Shown here piece by piece: positions 1-5,976 of a DNA stretch of 9,670 nt. Numbering within the stretch: the first letter of the stretch is position 1; the number at the start of each line of letters is the position of its first letter. The stretch is taken from NCBI GenBank assembly GCA_902795785.1, contig CADBMK010000003.1, positions 1-9,670 of the forward strand, read 5' to 3'. This DNA is from an uncultured Bacteroidia bacterium (lineage in GTDB: Bacteria; Bacteroidota; Bacteroidia; Bacteroidales; UBA932). Position numbers and translations under genes: made by a program. The notes under the pieces were generated by a model. That model saw only the letters and a program-made list of their open reading frames with translations. It made no database searches and was not told the DNA's origin.

Positions 1-1
1 C

Positions 2-718
2 CTTTGGCTCCGAAAGCCGGGACGTATCGTGGCGGGGCTCGTGGCCCTTTGTGCTGGCTATACGGCTCTTCTGTTGGGATTCGGCACCGACCCAGGCGCC
101 TTCACGCTTGAGGGAAACATCGCCGGCAAACTTGACGTGGCTTTGTTCGGCGCTGACCACGTATATCACGGCTATGGCATTCCGTTCGATCCGGAAGGAA
201 TCCTCGGCTCGTTCCCTGCTGCGGGTAATGTACTTATAGGATATCTCATCGGTTCCCTGATCCTTTCGTCAAGCCGCCGCTATGCGGAAGATGCTGCCAG
301 CGTGATGGATTCTCCTGTGGGCGTGGTGAGCAGGGTCTTTGTCAGCGGCGTGGTCTGCCTTGCGCTTGCAGAGATACTCAGCATCTGGATTCCGATAAGC
401 AAGCCCCTCTGGTCTGCGTCCTACGTGTTCTATACTTGCGGATGGGCTATGGTTGTGCTCGGCTTCCTTGCGTTCTGCGTAGATGTCAAGGGCTGCGAAA
501 AGCCGTTCTTCCCGTTCAAGGTTATGGGTATGAACGCCCTTGCCGCCTTTGTGCTCTCTGGATTGATTGCAAAGAGCTATCAGTTTGTGGGTTGGGTGCC
601 TTCAAAGGTCTTCGGCGCAAACGAATACCTTTCACTTGCCCATTCACTTCTGTTTGCTACGGTAATCTTCCTTATCCTCTTCGGGCTGTATAAGAAGAAG
701 GTATTCATCAAGCTGTAA
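2..718 (+). CDS. DUF5009/HGSNAT-type membrane acyltransferase, C-terminal part (5' end outside window)
   Basis: The reading frame is open to the left edge (first full codon at base 2), so about 238 residues of the C-terminus are present and the N-terminal third is missing. The GTG at 29 reads as an internal valine, not a start. At least five hydrophobic segments are visible, so this is an inner-membrane protein. Family-like motifs are FDPEG near residue 62, followed by a hydrophobic helix; PISKPLWSASYVFY near 131-144; and GMNALAAFVLSG near 176-187. This pattern fits the heparan-alpha-glucosaminide N-acetyltransferase/NagX-like group (DUF5009, DUF1624), typically about 370-400 residues. By family, such proteins are thought to move acetyl groups across the membrane onto amino sugars; the substrate here cannot be read. 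The catalytic histidine expected near the N-terminus lies outside the window. It ends 37 bp before the metallophosphoesterase on the same strand. Confidence 0.8.
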   Translation, partial: LWLRKPGRIVAGLVALCAGYTALLLGFGTDPGAFTLEGNIAGKLDVALFGADHVYHGYGIPFDPEGILGSFPAAGNVLIGYLIGSLILSSSRRYAEDAASVMDSPVGVVSRVFVSGVVCLALAEILSIWIPISKPLWSASYVFYTCGWAMVVLGFLAFCVDVKGCEKPFFPFKVMGMNALAAFVLSGLIAKSYQFVGWVPSKVFGANEYLSLAHSLLFATVIFLILFGLYKKKVFIKL

Positions 719-755
719 TATATATTTATATGTTTATATAATTATATATTTATAT
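719..755. repeat. A/T-only spacer with an imperfect direct repeat
   Basis: Between the acyltransferase stop and the phosphoesterase start the sequence is almost purely A and T, with a single G at 732. TATATATTTATATG at 719-732 recurs as TATATATTTATATATG at 743-758, the second copy running into the ATG of the next gene. There is no Shine-Dalgarno sequence. An unstructured A/T leader before the start codon is usual in Bacteroidetes and may serve ribosome loading. TATGTTTA at 729-736 is one mismatch from the -7 consensus TAnnTTTG, but no -33 partner is seen, so I do not call a promoter. Confidence 0.4.
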
Positions 756-1280
756 ATGTATATAGGTCTGATTTCAGATACACACGGCGTATTCCCGGAC
801 GATGTTCGGGAATTCCTGTCTCCTGTAGACCAGATATGGCACGCCGGTGATTTCGGTACTCTGGATGTGGCCAGGGAGATTGCCGCGTTCAAACCACTCA
901 AGGGAGTCTATGGAAATGTGGACGGTCAGGACATCAGGCTCGAGTTTCCGTTTTATCAGGCTTTTGTGGTGGAAGGCGTCAGGATTCTGATGACCCACGT
1001 GGGATTGAAGAAAGGCTCGTATTGGGCTTATACTCCCACTGTTCCAAAATATGAACCCGTTGTTGAGGATCTGATAGCCAAGTACAAGCCTGATATCTTC
1101 GTCTGCGGACATACTCATATCCCCCAGGTTTTCCCAGATAAAATGCATAATTTTTTATTCATGAATCCCGGAGCCTGTGGCTTCAACGGCCCTCGTGAGG
1201 TGCCCAGAATGGCACTAAGGTTTAAATTAGAGGGAGGGAAAATTTTGTCCGTTGAGAAGTGTTCTCTTCACAGGCCCTGA
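756..1280 (+). CDS. YfcE/MJ0936-family metallophosphoesterase
   Basis: A cytoplasmic two-metal phosphodiesterase of 174 residues, close to the usual size (E. coli YfcE is 184). The calcineurin-like metal ligands are all present in order: D8 and H10 in SDTHG, D32 in AGDFG, N54 in GNVDG, H81 in MTHVG, and H119/H121 in GHTH. The NPGA motif after the last ligand pair, at 137-140, is typical of this subgroup. There is no signal peptide or membrane segment. Family members hydrolyse phosphodiester model substrates with Mn or similar metals; the physiological substrate is generally unknown and is not indicated here. The ATG at 756 is chosen because the protein then begins directly with the first beta strand (MYIGLISDTH) as in homologues. 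It may be co-transcribed with the upstream acyltransferase (37-bp gap). No clear GC-rich terminator follows. Confidence 0.92.
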   Translation: MYIGLISDTHGVFPDDVREFLSPVDQIWHAGDFGTLDVAREIAAFKPLKGVYGNVDGQDIRLEFPFYQAFVVEGVRILMTHVGLKKGSYWAYTPTVPKYEPVVEDLIAKYKPDIFVCGHTHIPQVFPDKMHNFLFMNPGACGFNGPREVPRMALRFKLEGGKILSVEKCSLHRP

Positions 1281-1302
1281 AAATGAGGTTGTTACGTTAA
1301 TT

Positions 1303-1323
1303 AAATTTTTTTAAAAAAAATTT
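1303..1323. promoter_or_regulatory. A/T inverted repeat just upstream of the lipoprotein promoter
   Basis: AAATTTTTTT (1303-1312) and AAAAAAATTT (1314-1323) form a perfect 10-bp inverted repeat around one base. The right arm runs into the -33 element at 1321-1324. It could act as a weak U-rich terminator for the phosphoesterase, or as a bent A-tract/UP-like element boosting the promoter. Which one cannot be decided from sequence. Confidence 0.35.
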
Positions 1324-1351
1324 GATATTTCAATCAAATGGCTTACTTTTG
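1321..1351 (+). promoter_or_regulatory. Bacteroidetes-type promoter of the small lipoprotein gene
   Basis: TTTG at 1321-1324 and TACTTTTG at 1344-1351 are separated by exactly 19 bases, a full match to the Bacteroidetes primary-sigma consensus (TTTG, 19-21 bases, TAnnTTTG). Transcription should begin near 1357-1358, giving a leader of about 47 nt before the ATG at 1405. An inverted repeat, TTTGAT (1321-1326) and ATCAAA (1333-1338), overlaps the -33 element and could be an operator, though it may be coincidence. This is the strongest promoter match in the window. Confidence 0.85.
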
Positions 1352-1357
1352 CGGTTG

Positions 1358-1386
1358 CAAAATCGAGCATTTTGTTAACTAGTTAA
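1358..1386 (+). promoter_or_regulatory. Structured 5' leader of the lipoprotein mRNA
   Basis: CAAAAT (1358-1363) and ATTTTG (1369-1374) can pair around a five-base loop right at the predicted 5' end of the transcript. Directly after it, TTAACTAGTTAA at 1375-1386 is a perfect 12-bp palindrome. The remainder up to the ATG is A/T-rich and unstructured. A 5'-terminal hairpin followed by an open A/T leader would suit a stable, well-translated mRNA. The palindrome could instead be a protein-binding site. Confidence 0.45.
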
Positions 1387-1404
1387 TTTTAATTTTTATT
1401 CACC

Positions 1405-1587
1405 ATGAAAAAGGTATTTATGGCTTTCGCAGTAGCAGCAATGATGGTTGCTGTAGCTGCTTGCGGTAACAACGCTAACAAGGCTGCTGAGGCAGCTGAG
1501 GCTGCAGAGGCATGCGATTCACTCGCAGTTGCTGATTCTGCTGCTGCTGACACTGTAGCTGCTGCTGATTCAGTAGTTGCTGAGTAA
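1405..1587 (+). CDS. Small Ala/Asp/Glu-rich lipoprotein (60 residues)
   Basis: A short secreted lipoprotein with no domain I recognise. It opens with a classic signal peptide: two lysines at 2-3, a hydrophobic stretch, and a lipobox V17-A18-A19-C20 for signal peptidase II. The mature protein would be 41 residues, dominated by Ala, Asp, Glu and Ser, with three AAE units at 27-35 followed by degenerate AD[S/T] units at 43-57. A second cysteine is at 37. The residues after C20 (GNNANK) lack the acidic cluster of known Bacteroidetes lipoprotein surface-export signals, so a periplasm-facing location is more likely. A strong promoter, structured leader and dedicated terminator suggest an abundant, singly transcribed product. 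A structural envelope role, loosely like small abundant lipoproteins elsewhere, is speculation. The gene call itself is well supported. Confidence 0.85.
   Translation: MKKVFMAFAVAAMMVAVAACGNNANKAAEAAEAAEACDSLAVADSAAADTVAAADSVVAE
1483..1509 (+). repeat. Three 9-bp tandem units encoding Ala-Ala-Glu
   Basis: Three consecutive nine-base units, each a variant of GCTGCTGAG, encode (AAE)x3 in the lipoprotein. They differ only at third codon positions (GCT/GCA), so the protein repeat is better conserved than the DNA. Similar GCTGCTGA(T/C) units recur downstream to the end of the gene. Such a tract could change length by slippage without breaking the frame. Confidence 0.6.
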
Positions 1588-1610
1588 TTCAGCTGGAACA
1601 GTTGTTCCGC

Positions 1611-1636
1611 GCGTCTTTTAAAGACGCTTTAAAAGA
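1611..1636 (+). other. Two overlapping, mutually exclusive inverted repeats in the lipoprotein 3' UTR
   Basis: GCGTCTTT (1611-1618) pairs with AAAGACGC (1620-1627). Alternatively TCTTTTAAAG (1614-1623) pairs perfectly with CTTTAAAAGA (1627-1636) around the triplet ACG. The two hairpins share bases and cannot form together. Neither is followed by a proper T-run, so they are more likely 3'-end protection or an alternative-structure element than the terminator itself, which follows immediately. Confidence 0.5.
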
Positions 1637-1638
1637 TT

Positions 1639-1677
1639 AGATATTGTCCCTTAGGAGCAATATCTTTTCTTTTTTTT
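1639..1677 (+). terminator. Intrinsic terminator of the lipoprotein unit
   Basis: AGATATTG (1639-1646) pairs perfectly with CAATATCT (1658-1665). The apex is extended by TCC/GGA pairing (1647-1649 with 1654-1656) apart from one bulged G at 1657. A 13-base T-rich tract interrupted by one C (1665-1677) follows at once. This is a textbook Rho-independent terminator and closes a transcript of about 320 nt starting near 1358. Confidence 0.85.
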
Positions 1678-1701
1678 ATGCCGTTTCCTAACGGCATTTT
1701 T
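1678..1701 (+). terminator. Second, back-up terminator hairpin
   Basis: ATGCCGTT (1678-1685) pairs perfectly with AACGGCAT (1690-1697) around TCCT, followed by five T residues (1697-1701). It directly abuts the first terminator's T-run, forming a tandem pair that should insulate radA from lipoprotein transcription. The hairpin contains an in-frame ATG at 1678 that is not the radA start. Confidence 0.65.
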
Positions 1702-1703
1702 AG

Positions 1704-1711
1704 TAAATTAG
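1704..1711 (+). promoter_or_regulatory. Possible -7 element of the radA promoter
   Basis: TAAATTAG is one mismatch from TAnnTTTG. If used, transcription would start about at 1718, only a couple of bases before the ATG at 1720, giving an almost leaderless mRNA. No convincing -33 TTTG is present at the right distance. Because two terminators lie just upstream, radA needs a promoter in this small interval, which is the main support. Confidence 0.3.
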
Positions 1712-1719
1712 CCGCCAAT

Positions 1720-3093
1720 ATGGCAACAGGTGTGAAATCTAAGTCGGTGTGGTTCTGCACGTCCTGCGGGAATGAGTATTCCAAGTGGATGGGCAGGTGT
1801 CCCGCTTGTGGAGAGTGGAATACCATAGTGGAGCAGACTGTTGCCACCGGTAAGGCTTCCGCCAGGCGTTCTTCCGCTGCCGGCCCGGCCGTTGAGAGGG
1901 TTCCAAAGCATCTTTCAGAGATCAATTCAGCCGCAGAGCACAGGATTTCCCTGAACAATCCAGAGGTGGACAGGCTTCTGGGTGGCGGTGTAGTGGAAGG
2001 TTCCCTTGTCCTGATCGGGGGTGAGCCCGGAATCGGAAAGTCAACCCTTTCCCTTCAGCTTCCCCTTCACTGTCCAAATCTCAAGACTCTCTATGTAACG
2101 GGAGAGGAAAGTGCCCGTCAGGTGAAAATGCGCGCCGACCGTCTTGGCGGCAGCGCCTCGGACTGCTATATTTTCAGCGAGACCCTGATGGAGAACATCA
2201 TCCCAAAGGCGCGTGAACTGAATCCTGACTTCATGGTCATAGACTCGGTCCAGACCATGTACACTGAGACGGCCGACTCGGCGCCTGGATCCGTTACCCA
2301 GATTAGGGAAGTTGCCTCGATACTCCTGCATTTTGCAAAGGAAACAGGCATCCCCGTATTCCTTATCGGCCATATCACCAAGGACGGCTATATAGCCGGA
2401 CCTAAGATTCTGGAGCATATCGTAGATGTGGTCCTTCAGTTTGAAGGAGAGACAAGGTCTGCGTACAGGATGCTCCGAAGCATAAAGAACCGTTTCGGCT
2501 CCACTTCCGAACTCGCAGTGTTCGAGATGACGAGTACCGGACTCAGGGACGTTGCCAATCCGTCTGAACTTCTTATGCCGATGCATGAGGAAGGCCTTAG
2601 TGGCACGGCCATATCCGTGATTCTTGACGGTACACGTCCGTTCCTCTTCGAGGTCCAGGCCCTTGTGAGTTCAGCCGCCTACGGTACTCCGCAGCGTTCT
2701 ACCACAGGTTTTGACGTGCGCAGGCTCAATATGCTGCTTGCCGTCCTTGAAAAGAGGGCCGGCTTCAAACTCAGTCAGAAAGACGTATTTTTAAATATGG
2801 CCGGCGGCCTTCGCGTTACCGATCCGGCTTGCGACCTTGCAGTAGTGGTCGCTGTCCTATCCTCAAATATCGACTATTCCATCCCGTTCAATGTCTGCTT
2901 TGCGGCAGAGGTTGGACTCAGCGGAGAAATCCGCCCGGTTGGCCAGGTCGAAAGACGAATTGCCGAAGCTGCGAGGCTCGGCTTCAAAAAAGTTTACATT
3001 TCCTCATTCGGCGCTCCGGACGTTGCAGTAAAGGGAATTGAAATTGTAAAAGTGGCGGATATTCCGGCTCTTGTCCGTGCACTCTTCAGATAA
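1720..3093 (+). CDS. radA: DNA repair protein RadA/Sms
   Basis: RadA is a RecA-like ATPase that drives branch migration of recombination intermediates. The 457-residue length matches the family (about 460 in E. coli). Order of parts: a C4 zinc finger (C13, C16, C27, C30); Walker A GEPGIGKST at 101-109; Walker B around D175 in FMVIDSVQT; the RadA signature KNRFG at 256-260; and a Lon-protease-like C-terminal domain from about 285 to the end. All hallmark residues are intact. I start it at the ATG at 1720 because homologues begin just before the zinc finger. The in-frame ATG at 1678 would add 14 residues encoded by a terminator hairpin and has no family support. It is followed after 6 nt by the FAD/Fe-S gene on the same strand, so the two are probably co-transcribed. 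Confidence 0.96.
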   Translation: MATGVKSKSVWFCTSCGNEYSKWMGRCPACGEWNTIVEQTVATGKASARRSSAAGPAVERVPKHLSEINSAAEHRISLNNPEVDRLLGGGVVEGSLVLIGGEPGIGKSTLSLQLPLHCPNLKTLYVTGEESARQVKMRADRLGGSASDCYIFSETLMENIIPKARELNPDFMVIDSVQTMYTETADSAPGSVTQIREVASILLHFAKETGIPVFLIGHITKDGYIAGPKILEHIVDVVLQFEGETRSAYRMLRSIKNRFGSTSELAVFEMTSTGLRDVANPSELLMPMHEEGLSGTAISVILDGTRPFLFEVQALVSSAAYGTPQRSTTGFDVRRLNMLLAVLEKRAGFKLSQKDVFLNMAGGLRVTDPACDLAVVVAVLSSNIDYSIPFNVCFAAEVGLSGEIRPVGQVERRIAEAARLGFKKVYISSFGAPDVAVKGIEIVKVADIPALVRALFR

Positions 3094-3099
3094 ACAGTA

Positions 3100-5964
3100 A
3101 TGATACCAGAGAATTATCAGGATTTCGTTAAGGAAGTATCGGCCTTCCTTCCCAAAGACCGAATTTATGTTGATGAACTTCGCCGTTTTGCCTGGGGAAC
3201 CGATGCAGGCTTCTACCGTATGGTTCCAAAGGTGGTTATCCGTTCTGACAGTGAGAAAGAAGTCAGTATGATAATGAAGGCGGCCACCGGACACAAACTC
3301 CCTGTCACCTTCCGCGCCGCGGGCACAAGCCTTTCTGGCCAGGCCGTCAGTGATTCGGTCCTGGTTGTTGCCGGCAAGCATTGGGAGAAGGCTTCCTTTG
3401 ACACGAAAACATCGCGTGTAACCCTCCAGCCGGGTATCGTCGGCGCCAATGTCAATAAGTTCCTCAAGCCATACGGCCGTCTCTTCGGACCGGATCCGGC
3501 TTCAATCGGAAGCTGTATGGTGGGAGGTATCGTAATGAACAACGCATCCGGTATGAGTTGTGGCACCCACGCCAACAGTGACAGGATGATGACCTCGGCC
3601 CGCATCGTGTTTGCTGACGGAACCATTCTCGATACCGCCAGCCCTAAGAGCCGCGAGGAGTTTGCCGTGGTTCATCCTGAAATCATAGAGGGTATCACCA
3701 GGCTCCGTGACGAGATCCTTGCCGACAAGGCCCTCACCGACAGAATCAACTACAAGTATTCAATCAAGAACGTGACCGGACTGAACATCTTCCCGTTCGT
3801 CCGCTATTCTGATCCGTTCGATATCATAGCCCACCTTATGGTAGGCTCCGAAGGAACCCTTGCCTTCCTCAGCGAGGTCACAATGGATACCCTCCCTGTG
3901 GCTCCTTTCAAGGCCAGCGCAATGGTTTACTTCCCAACTATTACCGAGGCGGCTTCAGCCGTCCTGGCAATCAAGAAACTTAAGGTCTCAGCAGCCGAGC
4001 TTTTGGACAAGCGTTCGCTCACGTCTGTTAACGATCCGATGCTTGAAGCGGCAGGCAAGGCAGGAATCACTGACCTGACCTCCGTCCTCACAGAGACTCA
4101 GGCCGAGACCCAGGAGCAGCTTGACGCCCAGATTGCCGAGATTACGTCGGCCCTTGAGGCCTGCTCTCCTTTCCAGGGCGTGCATTTCACCCAGGTTCCG
4201 GAAGAATACGCAAATTTCTGGGCCATCAGGTCCGGCATCTTCCCAACTGTGGGAGGCCTCCGCAAGCAGGGAACCACCTGCCTTATCGAGGATATCGCCT
4301 TCCATATCGAGAACCTTCCTGAAGCCACTGCGGACCTGTCCAATCTTCTTGACCGTTTCGGATATGATGATTCCTGCATCTACGGTCATGCCCTCGAGGG
4401 TAACTTCCATTTCATCATCAACCAGGCCTTTGATTCCGAGAAGGAGGTGAAGCGTTATGAGAATATGATCAGGGACGTTGCCGAGATGGTTGTCACAAAA
4501 TATGACGGTTCCCTTAAGGCTGAGCATGGAACAGGCCGTAACATGGCTCCTTTTGTGGAGTTCGAGTGGGGTAGCAAGGCTTTCGAGGTGATGAAGAAGG
4601 TCAAGGCCCTTTTCGATCCGGATTCCCTTCTCAACCCTGGCGTCATCTTTAACGACGACCCAGAGTGCTTCATCAAGAATTTCAAGGCTCTTCCTGTCCT
4701 CAAACCTGCACCTGGTGCGGACGAGGAGATGATTGCGGCCTATAAGAAGATAAACAAGTGTATCGAGTGCGGCTTCTGTGAGGTCAACTGTCTTACCTGC
4801 GGCTTTACCCTCAGTTCAAGGACCAGGGTGGCAGCCCAGCGTGAAATCACGAGGCTTGCGCTTACGGGAGAGGACCCTGAACTTCTTAATGAACTCAGGA
4901 AGCAGTATCTCTATCTGGGTAACCGCTCCTGCGCGGGAGACGGCCTTTGCTCGATGTCCTGCCCTATGGGAATCAGCGTGGCAGACCTTACGCATGAACT
5001 TCGCCGTGAGAATACCCTTCCGGGAACCCTCGGTTACAAGGTCGGAAATGCGGTGGCAAACAACTTCGCTGCCGTGAAGACCGGTGTCAGGGCAACGCTT
5101 CATCTTGCTAGCCTCGGTCAGAGCGTACTGGGAACCAAGGCTATGTCAGAGGTCTGCAAGGGCCTGCATACCGCCCTCGGAGTTCCTCTCTGGACTCCTT
5201 CAATGCCTAAGGCATACACAATCCCTAAGGACCTTGGCAGGAAGGAATCTCCTCTTAAGGTGGTTTACTTCCCAAGCTGTATGAACCAGATGATGGGTCT
5301 CCCGAAGAATTCACAGGAAAAGCATCCTCTTGCTGAAGAGATGGTTGCGCTTTTGAACAAGGCCGGGTATGAGGTAATCTTCCCTGAGAACAAGGAGAAA
5401 CTCTGCTGCGGTACCATCTGGGAGAGTAAGGGTATGCCTGACATCGCAGACAGAAAGGTACGTGAACTTGAAGATGCTCTCTGGAAAGCCAGCGAGGAAG
5501 GCAGGTATCCGGTTCTCTGTGACCAGAGCCCTTGTCTGCACAGGATGCGTGCCAAGATAAGTAAGATGAAGCTCTATGAGCCTGCTGAATTTATATGGAC
5601 CTTCCTGCGTGAACGTCTTGAATTCACAAGGACGTCGGAGCCGATAGCCATCCATACCACCTGTTCGACCCGTCTTATGAAACTGTCCGATACCCTGTAC
5701 AACCTTGCATCGCTCTGCTCCGAGAACGTGATAGTACCGGAAGGAGTGGGCTGTTGCGGTTTTGCGGGAGACAAGGGTATGAGCAATCCTGAAATCAACG
5801 CCTACGCCCTGCGCAAATTACGCCCGCAGATTGAAGCGGCAGGTGTAAAGACAGGCTATTCCAACAGCCGTACCTGTGAGATAGGTCTTACCACCAATTC
5901 GGGTATCCCTTATCTCTCAATTGCATACCTTGTAAACGAGCACACAAAGGCAAAGGAATCTTAG
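3100..5964 (+). CDS. FAD-binding and Fe-S-binding oxidoreductase (YdiJ/D-lactate dehydrogenase-like, GlcD-GlcF fusion)
   Basis: A 954-residue fusion of a GlcD-like flavin dehydrogenase to a GlcF-like iron-sulfur/CCG module. The FAD domain (about 40-265) shows FRAAGTSLSGQA at 71-82, GPDPASIGSCMVGGIVMNN at 130-148 and GSEGTLAFLSEVTM at 249-262. The oxidase C-terminal domain ends with EHGTGR at 475-480 and LFDPDSLLNPG at 504-514. A 4Fe-4S motif follows (C554, C557, C560, C564), then a second, C611-x5-C617-x3-C621-P, the spaced form normal for this family. Two CCG halves are at C727/C769-C770 and C855/C885-C886. Relatives oxidise D-lactate, D-2-hydroxyglutarate or similar 2-hydroxyacids and pass electrons to the respiratory chain; the substrate is not fixed by sequence. 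There is no signal peptide or transmembrane segment, so it is cytoplasmic or membrane-associated. It sits 6 nt after radA, and its stop overlaps the convergent dacB stop. Confidence 0.9.
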   Translation: MIPENYQDFVKEVSAFLPKDRIYVDELRRFAWGTDAGFYRMVPKVVIRSDSEKEVSMIMKAATGHKLPVTFRAAGTSLSGQAVSDSVLVVAGKHWEKASFDTKTSRVTLQPGIVGANVNKFLKPYGRLFGPDPASIGSCMVGGIVMNNASGMSCGTHANSDRMMTSARIVFADGTILDTASPKSREEFAVVHPEIIEGITRLRDEILADKALTDRINYKYSIKNVTGLNIFPFVRYSDPFDIIAHLMVGSEGTLAFLSEVTMDTLPVAPFKASAMVYFPTITEAASAVLAIKKLKVSAAELLDKRSLTSVNDPMLEAAGKAGITDLTSVLTETQAETQEQLDAQIAEITSALEACSPFQGVHFTQVPEEYANFWAIRSGIFPTVGGLRKQGTTCLIEDIAFHIENLPEATADLSNLLDRFGYDDSCIYGHALEGNFHFIINQAFDSEKEVKRYENMIRDVAEMVVTKYDGSLKAEHGTGRNMAPFVEFEWGSKAFEVMKKVKALFDPDSLLNPGVIFNDDPECFIKNFKALPVLKPAPGADEEMIAAYKKINKCIECGFCEVNCLTCGFTLSSRTRVAAQREITRLALTGEDPELLNELRKQYLYLGNRSCAGDGLCSMSCPMGISVADLTHELRRENTLPGTLGYKVGNAVANNFAAVKTGVRATLHLASLGQSVLGTKAMSEVCKGLHTALGVPLWTPSMPKAYTIPKDLGRKESPLKVVYFPSCMNQMMGLPKNSQEKHPLAEEMVALLNKAGYEVIFPENKEKLCCGTIWESKGMPDIADRKVRELEDALWKASEEGRYPVLCDQSPCLHRMRAKISKMKLYEPAEFIWTFLRERLEFTRTSEPIAIHTTCSTRLMKLSDTLYNLASLCSENVIVPEGVGCCGFAGDKGMSNPEINAYALRKLRPQIEAAGVKTGYSNSRTCEIGLTTNSGIPYLSIAYLVNEHTKAKES

Positions 5965-5976
5965 TTTTCCTTTGCC
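5949..5976. terminator. Perfect inverted repeat across the convergent stop codons
   Basis: GGCAAAGGAA (5949-5958) and TTCCTTTGCC (5967-5976) form a perfect 10-bp stem with the eight-base loop TCTTAGTT. The loop holds both stop codons: TAG at 5962-5964 on plus and TAA at 5963-5961 on minus. Since the two genes leave no intergenic space, this is the only evident candidate for a bidirectional terminator. A weak T-run follows on the minus strand (TTTGTGTG) and none on the plus strand, so the plus-strand role is doubtful. Confidence 0.5.

Noticed and set aside
29..31. GTG at 29 as the start of the first gene.
   Set aside because: The frame is open to the window edge and the product would lack the N-terminal third of its family, so the GTG is an internal valine of a truncated view.
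1528..1587. Resemblance between the AD[S/T]V units of the lipoprotein and the VDTV units of the OstA-like tail.
   Set aside because: Both are low-complexity Ala/Val/Asp/Thr stretches; there is no longer alignment, so common origin is not supported.
1678..1719. An upstream in-frame ATG that would extend RadA by 14 residues.
   Set aside because: It lies inside a terminator hairpin, the extra residues have no family counterpart, and the ATG at 1720 places the zinc finger where RadA proteins have it.
4740..5100. Second Fe-S motif of the oxidoreductase missing a cysteine (C-x5-C-x3-CP instead of C-x2-C-x2-C-x3-CP).
   Set aside because: From memory this spacing is the normal form in GlcD-GlcF/YdiJ-like fusions, so it is not a sign of decay.
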